Shown: piece by piece, positions 12,496-23,266 of the stretch
How the letters are laid out: each line of letters opens with the position of its first letter
Numbering within the stretch: position 1 is the first letter of the stretch
Origin: Chrysomallon squamiferum
Lineage: Eukaryota; Mollusca; Gastropoda; Neomphalida; Peltospiridae
DNA: 34,783 nucleotides
NCBI GenBank assembly: GCA_012295275.1
Contig: CM022669.1
Coordinates: forward strand, 3,970,494-4,005,276
Direction: 5' to 3'
Made by a program: the position numbers and the translations under genes
The notes under the pieces: generated by a model
Databases searched by the model: none
Seen by the model: only the letters and a program-made list of their open reading frames with translations
What the model was told of the DNA's origin: nothing

Positions 12496-12732
12496 TGAAT
12501 TAATACCACTGGCAATCAAAGATGTAATAATAATAACAATAACAACATCAGCAATAAACAATTTTATTTTAATCAGTGTCTAAGCATAATTAGCTTTATC
12601 AATAAACTTAAATTGTTTTGGTCAAAATGTCAACATTTATATAAGTAAGAATATTTTTACATATGTAGGGCATTTCCTGTCTTTAGCTTTCAGCCTCCAT
12701 ACCGTAATACTGGTTCAACAGAAATAAAATAA

Positions 12733-12783
<51 letters not shown>

Positions 12784-12917
12784 TGAAAAAATTAAAATAA
12801 CATATCGCATAATGAAACGTAAACAGAGACACAAATATATGTATTGGCATTTATACACTGACACTCGTACTTTTATAGATATAATTCTTTTTTACACATA
12901 AATGCAGATATACATGC

Positions 12918-13046
<129 letters not shown>

Positions 13047-13130
13047 CCCCTCCCTTCTTTGTATGTGTGGCTGTCTGTGTTTATGTGTCTGTATCATACG
13101 TGCAGATATTTTAAACAAAAGCAAACTTCT

Positions 13131-13394
13131 TCAGTTATAGTGTTCAGCAAATGAACCACGAACAAACTGTCTTTGGGCAGCTGTGAGTTTCATTACTGGT
13201 CTTTTGTGCAGACATTTTGTAAACAGTACACTTTTCTCCTGTTTTCGTTTCTTAGCAGTGGAGATGCGGAATGTGTGGGTTTGTACATTTTCTTCACACA
13301 GAAGATTAAATCTATCCCTGTAGTCTTCATTTATAGAACTTAAAAAAAATAATAATAAAACAGTATTATAATAACATTTATTACCAGTATTAAG

Positions 13395-13455
<61 letters not shown>

Positions 13456-13879
13456 TGATAATAATAATAATAATAATATGTAAATGTAAAATGGAAGAAA
13501 GCAATATAAATCTGTTTTGTTTATTACTTCTACTCCTGCTGCTTCAACTACTATTACTATTGTTTACTATTACTATTATTATTATTATTATTATTATATT
13601 TTTTCATTTTCTTCCATTTTTTTTTACTTCTTTTTTTTTTATAAATTTTTTTTTTTTTTTTTTTGTATTTACAAACTGTATATTGAATTTCTTTCAGCTG
13701 TTAAGTTTATCACTGTAGCAAAGTGTATATCAGTTGTTGTAAGTACGTACTTGTTTAGTTTCTCGTACAGACACGCTGTTAACGGGAGAACGCTGGAAGC
13801 AGCCGTGTCCAGCATATCCCGGGGGACAGGCCGCCTGGCCCACACGTTCTGATCTTCTCGCAACAGTTGCTGAAGATAT

Positions 13880-13910
<31 letters not shown>

Positions 13911-13923
13911 TATTATGATTTTT

Positions 13924-13955
<32 letters not shown>

Positions 13956-14024
13956 CAAAAATTTTTTTTACAAATATGTCATTATTAGGGTCATATAAAT
14001 CCATTTATACGTGATTATAAGTGT

Positions 14025-14094
<70 letters not shown>

Positions 14095-15668
14095 TAAACA
14101 GTAGATGATCTGATGTTTTTACCTGTAGTTGGGGTGTAGGTTCGTGCAGTTGTATGCCAAATATTGAGCAAAGATTAAAGAAACTTATCATCCGGGGAGG
14201 TAATCCCTGCTGCTCTAATATCACGCTATACGCAGTCTTGTAAAAAGAAATAATAAACAATCATCATAAAATAAAGATGAAGATACTAAATTTTTTGAAA
14301 TAATAAATAATTATCATAAAATAAAGATGACGATTTTAGACTTTTAGAATATTTAGAAAATATTATCAAATTATCTATCTGTCTGTCTGTTGCAAAAGAA
14401 ATAACAGAGGCTGCTTATTAAATAGAAAGTAATTACAAAATAATAAAGGGTATCAAAACGAGTATTATTATTGTTGTTGTTGTTGTTGTTATTTTACCTG
14501 CGTATCAAAACAGTTCCTCAGTTTCACGCCAAATTCAAAATGTAGCGCTGCAGAGACTGGTCCACAGTCGTGAATAACCTGAAATAAATAAATAAATAAG
14601 AAACGAAAATGGGGATATTTTTGTACAGTACACAAAACACAAGAATGATCGCAGTGCACATGCATGCATAAACATAAATAATATTGTTGCCAGGTTCAAA
14701 TAGTAAATTAATTTTAAAGTAGAGATATGGATTATAGGGAACAGGGAAGGAAATAAGTGGTAGTATTTTTATTTTATTGTATTTCATTCATTTCATTCAT
14801 TCATTCATTCATTCATTCATTCATTCATTTTTTTGAGTTAAGTTTTGTTCTCGATTTTATTTTATTTCATTATTTCATTCATTCATTCATTCATTCATTC
14901 ATTTTTGAGTTTAGTTTTGTTCTCGATTAATTCACCTTCAGCACGTCTGTGGACTGTAAAAGACGAATCAAGCCACCGTCAAGGACGATGTTGCGATCTC
15001 GTCTGACATCAAAGGCGTGCACGCCATCTGAAGCTGAAACCACGACAAGGTGGATGGAACCTCCTGGTACAACGAAAAAACAAATTATTCATCATGTTTC
15101 CCTGTCTTGAGCAAACATCTCTGGACAGGTAACGTTTGTGCCCATCAGGATATGCTTACAATAATCTTATGAAAGAAGAATTGCTTAAATCATAACATAC
15201 ATAATAATATTGATTTTGTTTCTTAATATAAATTATATGATGGCGAACATTAGTGTAAGTGTGCGGATTTCGTATACAAATAATAATTTAAGTATGTTAC
15301 TTAATTTCAAAAGGTTATATTTAATCAATAAAAAAAACCCAAAAACCCAGATGATGATGATGATAATGATGGAAGCTAATAATAAAAAAAATAAGAAGAA
15401 TTATTATTATTATTTAATAATCCGCAAGGCACCTGCTATATTAACATTCGAATAACAATTATAAAATATGTATAGACGTATAAAACTGACCGGTAAACCA
15501 GCCATCTACATTAATGGGAGAAACAACTGCGGTTGTGCCACTGTATTTACCTTTACTTCCTATCTCAGCTCCTTTGACGCTGACTCCGATGACGGGAGAT
15601 GTCTGAAGAATTTTCTTAACTGTTTTCTCCGATGCTGATATGGAAGACACCAGATGTGTTCTGGGCAT
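13131..15668 (-). CDS. EXD1-like 3'-5' exonuclease-fold protein, catalytically dead
   Basis: Six exons join in phase to 275 residues plus stop: 15668-15491, 15063-14936, 14578-14498, 14236-14123, 13869-13751, 13338-13131. The fold is the DEDDy (RNase D/WRN-type) domain. Recognisable blocks are PVIGVSVKGAEIGSKGK (Exo I region), LVVVSASDGVHAFDV, KVIHDCGPVSAALHFEFGV ending in CFDTQ (Exo II region), and WARRPVPRDMLDTAASSVLPL (Exo III region). Catalytic positions are replaced: D-x-E of Exo I reads S-V-K, the Exo II Asp is Val, and the Exo III Tyr and Asp are Thr and Ser. Mammalian EXD1, an RNA-binding partner of TDRD12 in piRNA biogenesis, is likewise inactive; the shared W..RP and VIHDC...FDTQ pattern supports an EXD1-type assignment. 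The C-terminal 68 residues are basic and unfamiliar. The start is uncertain: a TTATTCAG acceptor lies two bases before this ATG, and MKVMYYSV at 15692 is an alternative. Confidence 0.75.
13394..13478. repeat. (AAT)n microsatellite in EXD1-like last intron
   Basis: Long AAT tract with two ATG interruptions, in the intron between 13338 and 13751. The same intron also carries an ATT tract near 13570-13597 and long T runs. Confidence 0.95.
13878..13955. repeat. TTTA tract and poly-T in an EXD1-like intron
   Basis: TTTA units at 13878-13911 are followed by a 30-base T run at 13926-13955. Both lie just upstream (minus strand) of the acceptor of the exon ending at 13869. Confidence 0.95.
14028..14093. 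repeat. (GT)n microsatellite
   Basis: About 33 GT units in the intron between exons 4 and 5 of the EXD1-like gene. On the transcribed strand it is a CA tract about 30 bases after the exon 4 donor, a position where CA repeats can influence splicing. Confidence 0.97.
14784..14902. repeat. Two (ATTC)n microsatellite blocks
   Basis: ATTC units at about 14784-14828 and again at 14876-14902. Both blocks are followed by nearly the same sequence (TTTTTGAGTT, TAGTTTTGTTCTCGATT or AAGTTTTGTTCTCGATT), so a larger unit of roughly 75 bases was tandemly duplicated in the intron between exons 2 and 3. Confidence 0.85.
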
Positions 15669-16420
15669 GACTGAATAATACATTACTTTCATCGTTATTA
15701 TTATTTAACGAACATTCTTTTTAACTTTTTCAGAATTAAATAATACTAATAACAACAACAACAACTGCTACTACAGTAAATAAATAAATAAATAAATAAT
15801 AAAAAACGGTTATCGTTTTATCATAAACTTTCTATGCATCAAGTTGAAGTATGATCGTTCAAAGTGCTTCATCAGGTTTTCATTAAACAGGACGAGTCCA
15901 TAAGTGTTTGCTCTTGCGGAAAAGAACTGTAAACTAGTTTACAGTCATGTCACGAAAAAAAAGAAACATATCTTTCGATAATGTCTGTTTACTATGGATC
16001 AGTGATTTCTAAATATATCTAACCTGTAATAAAAATTAAGTATATCCTTTGTCAGTCGATTAAGTCGTCTAAAATATTTCCGAAGCGTCGTCCGGTTGTC
16101 ATGGGGCTGGTCACCTCTACAGCTGTTGTCGCAAAAAAGAGTGCAGCAAGGGGAATAACAAAGGTATCGATTTGCAAACGGATTATTACGGGGATATCTT
16201 TCAGCAAAACATTTTTCAGTAGCAACAATATTCACACTGTTACACTTCTTGTGACGTTACTGCTAAACTATAGGAATTGTGTTAGTGACTTTCCTTTAGA
16301 GAAGTGATCCGATTTCCGGAACACGGTTTAAGAATAGAAACAGAAAAGTTAGACAGTCTGTTTTACCTGTATTCTAATCTGTCTTAGCATACGGTTACTA
16401 CTCTACCGTTTATACGCTGT

Positions 16421-16452
16421 GGCGTCATATCATTGCTGACGTCATATTGCTG
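16421..16452. promoter_or_regulatory. CRE palindrome and half-site in a possible shared promoter
   Basis: The sequence has a perfect 8-bp CRE TGACGTCA at 16437-16444 and a CRE half-site CGTCA at 16423-16427. They lie in two imperfect direct repeats of CGTCATAT..TTGCTG. This binds CREB/ATF/CREM-type factors. It lies about 770 bases before the EXD1-like start codon and 670 before NUDT2, close to a candidate EXD1-like first-exon donor at 16367. Confidence 0.45.
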
Positions 16453-16616
16453 TTAACGCATTTACTGATGAAATTGAAGTGTGCAAACCAATAAGCAGTA
16501 AAAAGGCAAAATCAATGAAATTTCGGGATAAATGCATATATTTTATTGCCAAACTGTCAAGCTGGAAATATTATTATTATTTTAAATCTTCTCCTTTACA
16601 CAACCGACACATCATA

Positions 16617-16670
<54 letters not shown>
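16617..16670. repeat. (ATT)n microsatellite
   Basis: About 18 units of ATT in the divergent intergenic region. Confidence 0.97.
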
Positions 16671-16671
<1 letters not shown>

Positions 16672-16831
16672 GTTATTTAATTTAATTTAATTTATTCATT
16701 TATTATTAATAGTAGGTGTTGTTGTAGTAGTTATAGTAGCAGTAGTTATTGTTATAGTAATAGTGGTAAAATATTTTATATTTTCGGAAGAACAATAGAC
16801 GGACTACAACTACTAACAACAACAACAACAA

Positions 16832-16869
<38 letters not shown>

Positions 16870-17115
16870 ATTTTTTTTATCATAAGTAAAAGAAAAGTCT
16901 AAAACGGAGGTATTGTATGATAGCAATATCTTCAACGGCAAGTGTAATATAAAATGCAGGTGTTTAGGCCTATTTTAGTTTTTAAAAAAACTAGTCTGTA
17001 ATGTTTCTGCGAATGTTGTAACTGCTTGGGAAGAGCAGAGAAATAGTTGTACATTTTTAAAAGATCCTACAATTTCATGGCGCACCACACTGGTAAAAAC
17101 GAGAGAGAAATTAAA

Positions 17116-17460
17116 ATGGCGTCTGGCCCAGTCCGCGCTGCTGGTTTTATTATTTATAGACATTTAAAGGGAGATATCCAGTATTTGCTTCTACAAACGT
17201 CGTATGGTCAACATGACTGGACTCCACCAAAAGGTTAAAAACATGTATTTATATACCTCTCTGTAAATTATGTGCCAGTTTTGTATGTAAATATAAAACC
17301 GCGACAATGACACATTTTGGAGGTCAAATCATTACCATATTTGTTTAGCCATGTAGACATTTCGTCCCATATAATTTTCACATTGCAGACTTGAGTGTCA
17401 TGTCAAATTAAATAAATCTTTAATAGATAATATTGTGAATATCATTATTTCATTTTTTTA

Positions 17461-17515
<55 letters not shown>

Positions 17516-17833
17516 GTTCAGAAATAATATAATAGTTTGGGAAATGATAAAACAATTTATTTTATTTAGAAAAGAAAAAAAAAGAAAAAAGAACAAAACG
17601 CAAACAAACAAATGACTATTATTATTATTGATCATTCATTATTATTAATTTTGATTATTTTATAATTGTTGATATTATTGAATTATTCATTGTTGTTGTT
17701 ATTACTGAATCATTCATTAAATGTATTATCATTGTCTGATTGTTATTACTGTGAATATTTTATCATTGTTATTGTTGTTGTCACTATCATCATTATCATC
17801 ATCAACATCATCATCATCATCATCATCATCATA

Positions 17834-17880
<47 letters not shown>

Positions 17881-18201
17881 CCAGGTCATGTTGATCCTGG
17901 AGAAGATGAGTACCAAACTGCAGTACGGGAAACAGAAGAGGAAGCTGGGCTGAAGGCAGATGACCTCAGAGTACACAGAGAGTTTGAAAACACACTCAGC
18001 TACCAAGTGAAAGGCTCACCAAAGACCGTGGTGTACTGGCTGGCTGAGATAAAAGACTCTCAGAAGCCTGTAACTCTCTCACGTGAGCACTGTGACTACA
18101 AATGGGTGGCATTACAGGATGCTTGTGCACTTGCTAAATACAAAGACTTGCAACAGCTGTTGAAACAAGCTGAAGATTTTCTCAGAAACTCACAGAAGTA
18201 A
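17116..18201 (+). CDS. NUDT2: NUDT2, bis(5'-nucleosyl)-tetraphosphatase (asymmetrical)
   Basis: This enzyme hydrolyses diadenosine tetraphosphate to ATP and AMP in the cytosol and nucleus, limiting a stress-linked nucleotide signal. Two exons, 17116-17233 and 17885-18201, join inside a Gly codon to give 144 residues; the human protein has 147. The Nudix box GHVDPGEDEYQTAVRETEEEAGL is complete (Gx5Ex7REUxEExGU) and is split from its WTPPK lead-in by the intron. FENTLSYQV, PKTVVYWLAEIKD, LSREHCDYKWVAL and ACALAKYKDLQQLLK follow the NUDT2 pattern closely. MASG at 17116 was chosen because it matches the length of the human N-terminus and has a good AAAATGG context. In-frame ATGs at 17077 and 17047 would add 13 or 23 residues without homology. 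All catalytic glutamates are present. Confidence 0.97.
17461..17510. repeat. (ATT)n microsatellite in the NUDT2 intron
   Basis: About 16 ATT units in the single NUDT2 intron (17234-17884). Confidence 0.97.
17787..17881. repeat. ATC and ATT tracts abutting the NUDT2 3' splice site
   Basis: An imperfect ATC tract (about 17787-17832) is followed by about 16 ATT units that end directly at the acceptor TTATCCAG (17884). The intron end therefore consists of microsatellite in place of a normal pyrimidine-rich tract. Confidence 0.95.
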
Positions 18202-18491
18202 CTGTTCTGAGACTATAGAATGATTTTATTTATAAAATTGTTTTAATTATTTATTTATAATATCATTCAAGGTGCTGATTGTATAAGCAGTTACATCTGC
18301 CATAAAACAGCAAAGATTTGATATACACATATCCATAGCAAATGTTTGGTGTTAGTCTCACTGAAGATCTATTTGTAAGAACTTTTCTTTTTCTCGATCG
18401 TTTGTTGACTGCAGTTATGGCCAGCAGTGAGTATGAAAGATGCTGTTCTAGGAGTGGTTATCTTTTGTTGTTGTTGTTTTTATTTTTACCA
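18202..18491. other. NUDT2 3' flank up to the assembly gap
   Basis: AT-rich 3' UTR or flank. No canonical AATAAA was seen on the plus strand. No coding sequence is recognisable before the N run. Confidence 0.6.
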
Positions 18492-18691
18492 NNNNNNNNN
18501 NNNNNNNNNNNNNNNNNNNNNNNNNNNNNNNNNNNNNNNNNNNNNNNNNNNNNNNNNNNNNNNNNNNNNNNNNNNNNNNNNNNNNNNNNNNNNNNNNNNN
18601 NNNNNNNNNNNNNNNNNNNNNNNNNNNNNNNNNNNNNNNNNNNNNNNNNNNNNNNNNNNNNNNNNNNNNNNNNNNNNNNNNNNNNNNNNNN
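18492..18691. other. Assembly gap of exactly 200 N
   Basis: The run of N is 200 bases long, a round number typical of a fixed-size placeholder inserted by a scaffolder rather than a measured distance. It separates the NUDT2 contig from the contig carrying CTC1 copy B, so the order and spacing across it are not sequence-proven. Confidence 0.99.
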
Positions 18692-20238
18692 TGCTTTATC
18701 GCATTGTAGATATACACAGCAAAGTCATTACAGACTGCATCTCTCTTGCCAAATTTTCTAGCCTTTCCTTTTTCTTTCGAATATTGCTCCGAGTATAACT
18801 GATGTCATCGTGCCCCTGGGCCTTATTAACCCTAAGGTTTCGTGGTTTCGTGTCTCACTTCGGTTAAAACACCTTTAACCATGAAAACATACAGCACACA
18901 TAACACTGCCACAGAAAAAAAGAGGAATAAATAAATAAATAAATAAAATAAAATAAATAAAATAAATAAATAAAAAAAATAACATAAAATAAAATAAAAT
19001 AATTGATAAATAAATAAATGAAATAAATAAATAATCTTCATAGGCCCTTGGTTTCAGCATATTGAGCCTTATTAATAATATGGCCCTCTATAGGTGCCTG
19101 TGCCTTTCACACAGATGAAGTTTATTTTTTATTTTTTATTTATTTATTTATTTTAAATCTCTTTATGTTTTCGTTAATTATACCATTAATATAAAAAAGT
19201 ATGAAATGTCAAATGACGATATTATTATTCTTATTATTATTATTATTAATAGTAGTAGTAGTAGTAGTTCTAATTAATTGTGTCAAATTATTCTAATAAA
19301 GCTGATTTTTTATCATTAATATTCCATCCCCTGTTACAAACCGAATTACTGTTCATGCTAGATGAGCGTAAGTCAACATCAGAGCTGTGATAGAAAGTAG
19401 TATCAAATACGTTTAGTGCGTTCTTTGACATATTTCACGTTCAACCAGCTCCTTATGGCCGTTTTGTCAACAGTGATGCTCTGTATCGAAATGGAATGGG
19501 AAGGTATATATAAAATATTCCTTCTTGCTAATTTTAAGAAAAGTCCATGATAAGTTGGTATTGAAATCTCTCGTTCATATTATGTTGCAAAGAAAACACT
19601 AACTTGGCAACGATTAAACGTGTTCTTATTTATATTCACAGTCATTCGGTAGGTAACGTTTTGTATATTTTTGTCACTGGACTGCTTTGTTGTAAAGATT
19701 AAGGTTTTCAGTATGTTTTTCTGAAAAGATGTTAATCGATCGTTAACAGGTATTGTTACTATCATTATCCTTTAACAGCCATTAAAAAAAAAAAAAAAAA
19801 AAGACAATATTATTAACATATAAACAGATTGCTAAAACATCCAGAAATTTGTCTTTTTTCGTTATATATCTTTTACTCTTTTTTTTTGTTTGTTCTATAA
19901 GATAAAAGATAATAAAATATTTTTATTAGCACTCTAAAGCCAACACTATTCCTACTCTGCAGCTAAAAATTACTACTACTACTACAATTACTGAAAACAT
20001 TACGATAATCGTATACAAGGGACCGGAAATATTAAGCGATGATAATTAGAACTAATAAGCATATTAATTACAACTGAAAAACAAAAGAAAGGTAAATAAA
20101 ATCCAAGTTTGTACATAAGCAGAATAGTTAATTATTTTATTTTATTTTTATTAATTAATAATGTTCTCCTTTAACTGTAGAACGGAGAATCCCTCTTCGC
20201 ACTGTAGTTTCTGATTAAGTGTTAAGTTTTGCGAATAT

Positions 20239-20262
20239 CAAAAAAAAAAAAAAAATAAATAA

Positions 20263-20337
<75 letters not shown>

Positions 20338-20340
20338 AAA
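20239..20340. repeat. Compound poly-A, AAT and AAAT microsatellite
   Basis: An A run is followed by about 15 AAT units and then about eight AAAT units, consistent with the tail of an old retroposon or simple slippage. No retroposon body was recognised next to it. Confidence 0.9.
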
Positions 20341-22170
20341 TTAATAAAAAAGTTAATGGAGCAGATATCTGTGTCTGTGTTTGTAGAAATCAAAAACACA
20401 GGAAGGTAGAATGATGTGAACAAGAGGTCAAATATACACATTTGTAGTGTTCATTACTGATTCAGATTAATAATATTATTCAGTTTAAATGGTTATTCAT
20501 TTATGTTTTATTTGTGGGGTTTTTTACTGGATAATGGCTCGTTTACCCAGAATTAGGACGGGTTTTAAAAATATATCAAATTATGTTTTACGTTCCAATG
20601 AACTAGTGATAAAAATATTTCGAAATTATGTTTTGTAAAACGTCCTCAAGTATGTCTTTCATTCGGAATACGTCGGCCAGTTACGTTTCTTCAATTGGCT
20701 GGTTGCATCGGCCGAGGAGTTCGAAAATGGAAAACATATAATTTATGGAGGTTACCTTCTGAAAAGATATAAAATGTTCTACCAGATACAAATTAAAAGT
20801 GAATCCTTCAATACGTAGTTCACATCAGTACATGTTATAGTTACATTTTTTTTTTTTTTTTTTTTAGAATTATTATTATTATTACATCATTTTATTGCAG
20901 TTTATTTAATTGGCCAATGAGCAATTCACCTAGACGAATTCAGTTGTTGAAATGTAAAACGTAATTATTATTATCGTAATGGCGTCGAACGATTGAAAAG
21001 ATTGAACTTAGAAGTAAATTATATGTCATGGTATTCAGGTTAACCACAAACAGAGAAGGCAGGTCTATTAAATTAAACCTTAATCATTGTTATGTAGTCG
21101 GGTTGTGGACAAAATAAAGATTAGATATTGCCACTTGCTATTGTTGATCAAGAAAACATGGAGTGCAGTTTGTTGCATTATCACAGTACGGCAGTGACAG
21201 AAAACAATCAACGGTTTGTCATTTGGAAACAAAGTTGATCAAATGTCTGATGAAATCACGTAATTATTCTGTCAGCCTCTCAGTCTGTTGTAAATTGAAT
21301 GTCTAACATTCAATTTTTTGTCTTAACAGAAATTTGGATGTTAGTTTTAGTTAATCATAATGATAATGCCTCGAATATAAATGATACTACATGTAACAAT
21401 CAATTTTCTAGTACTGTCATTTATTAATTTAAATAACATTTATGGCTGTGAAGGAAAACTAAATATTTAAAATTGACAATATATATATATATATATATAT
21501 ATACACATTGTTATTATTTATTTTATTTTATTAATTTTTTTAATAATATATGCATTATTTTATATTGAAATGCTGCTTTCCAATAACTGTCATAATACAA
21601 GTTTACCCAAAATATCAAAAAAACAACCCAACTCCATCTACAGTAATCAACAATAATATATATTTATTTCTGTATATATACATCTTTCTACTAATATTAA
21701 AAAAAAAGTACAGATACATATTTAAATAAAACAAGTTTAATTTTTAAGGTATTTCATTTTAATTACACCAACTAAAAAGAGAAAAAAGAAGTAAAAATAC
21801 CTGTATAAATAATAACAGTCAGGTTTAATGTATTAAATTTTAGTCAGATTACACTTATTATGACAAAATATGTAATTCACTTATTTAAGAAATGTAATAA
21901 ATCATACAGTAACTGAAATAAGAAAATTGCATTTCCCCTATTAGTTCATTTTACATTGGTTAAATTTGATAAAATGTATATAAATAAGTTGTTTGATTAT
22001 TTGTAACTCTTAAAACCAAACCTTTAAGATGGAAAAACATCTAAATATATCCTGCATTTCTTCTGACTTACATTTATTTATTTTCTTTTTGCTGTTTTTT
22101 TTGTTTTGTTTGTTTTTTGTCTTAATTATTAATGAAGTAAAACAAACAAACAAATAATAATAATAATAGT

Positions 22171-22209
<39 letters not shown>

Positions 22210-22345
22210 TTAAATAAATAAAAAAATAAATAAATAAAATAAAAAAATAAAAAAATGTAGTTTCAAAATATTTTCACCATGCCATTTTTTTTTTGTAATC
22301 ATATTTGAGGTTTTTCATTCTAGGCAGACCAATATAGTCCAATTC

Positions 22346-22351
22346 TTTATT
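22346..22351 (-). terminator. CTC1: Candidate CTC1 polyadenylation signal
   Basis: AATAAA on the minus strand, about 180 bases after the CTC1 copy B stop codon. This hexamer is common by chance in such AT-rich DNA, so the call rests on position only. Confidence 0.3.
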
Positions 22352-22530
22352 TTCTGTTTTAGTAAAATTATTATTTTTAAAAGTGGCATTTAAATGTTTT
22401 ATATGAATGTTATTTAATTATTACTCTTAATTATAATCAATATGTCAGCTTAAAAACAAAAACATAATAACTTGAAAGTGTGAAAAAAGAATTTTCTTAG
22501 ACTGCCAGAGATACATTCTAAGTCTTGTTT

Positions 22531-23209
22531 TCAGAAAATAATGTGATCTAATTTTTCCTCTTCAATATTCAGACACTCAAGTTGAAGGTATGGATGACAT
22601 CGTGTTTCAAAAGTTGCTAGTCCTGTAGTGATGGTTTTTAACAAAAATTCTGAAAATAAAACAAATATATAAAATTAACATCAAAAAGTAAGTAAAAATA
22701 ATGTAATATTAAATAGAAACAACTGTAAACATAATAAAATGCATCAAATTAAATTATTGTGAAGATTTACTGTTTCATATACTTAGTGAATTGCCTAATT
22801 GTAGTTTGTGATTGGTACAAAAAAACAAAACAAAAAACATGTTATGTGATCCCAGACTTATTCCAAACATCTTGAGGTTAATCAACTTGTAATTATAAAC
22901 TTGTTAAATAATTTGTTATCTTCATGTCCATAAATATCATTAATTAATTATCAGATCTTAACTTTATCATTATAAAATGGAATGTGACATATGAATTGAA
23001 TTATTAAAAAAAAAAAACAAGGGACTTGATATGGCACAACATATGACACAAAATAAAATATGTCATGGTTAACACTTAAGAATTATACGTGAAGAATATT
23101 TAGAGAATAATTAAAAATGCTGCAACAATAATTAAGATTTAAAATCAGCAGTTTTGTATTTTGTTTTAAAAAAAAAAATATAAAAATAAAATTAAATTAA
23201 AAAAATTAA

Positions 23210-23266
<57 letters not shown>

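Larger units (their letters stand above)
15669..17115. other. Divergent intergenic region between EXD1-like and NUDT2
   Basis: The two genes point away from each other. Features seen are a possible 5' UTR exon of the EXD1-like gene ending at donor ACAG|GTAAAA (16367), a CRE cluster at 16421-16450, an ETS-like TTTCCGGAA near 16311-16320, an ATT tract (16617-16670) and a TAG tract (16832-16869). Short open frames around 16000-16240 on the minus strand might include an upstream EXD1-like exon, but I could not link any in phase. Confidence 0.6.
18692..22530. other. Intergenic region downstream of CTC1 copy B
   Basis: No credible gene on either strand. Contents include AAAT tracts (18927-19034), an AAT plus AAAT block (about 20264-20340), an AT dinucleotide run (21479-21502) and an AAT block (22154-22206). 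Two imperfect copies of AAAAATAT-TC-AAATTATGTTTT lie near 20567 and 20611. A less AT-rich stretch around 18790-19110, with two CTTATTAA-containing segments, could be a decayed mobile element, but I cannot assign it. Confidence 0.6.

Noticed and set aside
15999-16235. 78-codon minus-strand frame upstream of the EXD1-like gene
   Set aside because: Could hold a 5' exon, but no splice combination joins it in phase to the exon at 15668 and no LSm-like sequence is recognisable.
17746-18006. Minus-strand frame with long Ile and Met runs opposite NUDT2 exon 2
   Set aside because: Translation of ATT and ATC microsatellites plus the antisense of a real exon.
18342-18798. Open frames spanning the N run
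   Set aside because: They exist only because N positions contain no stop codons.
20690-20740. GAGTTCGAAAATGG resembling a tRNA B box
   Set aside because: No matching A box at the right distance, no CC after the loop, and no cloverleaf can be drawn.
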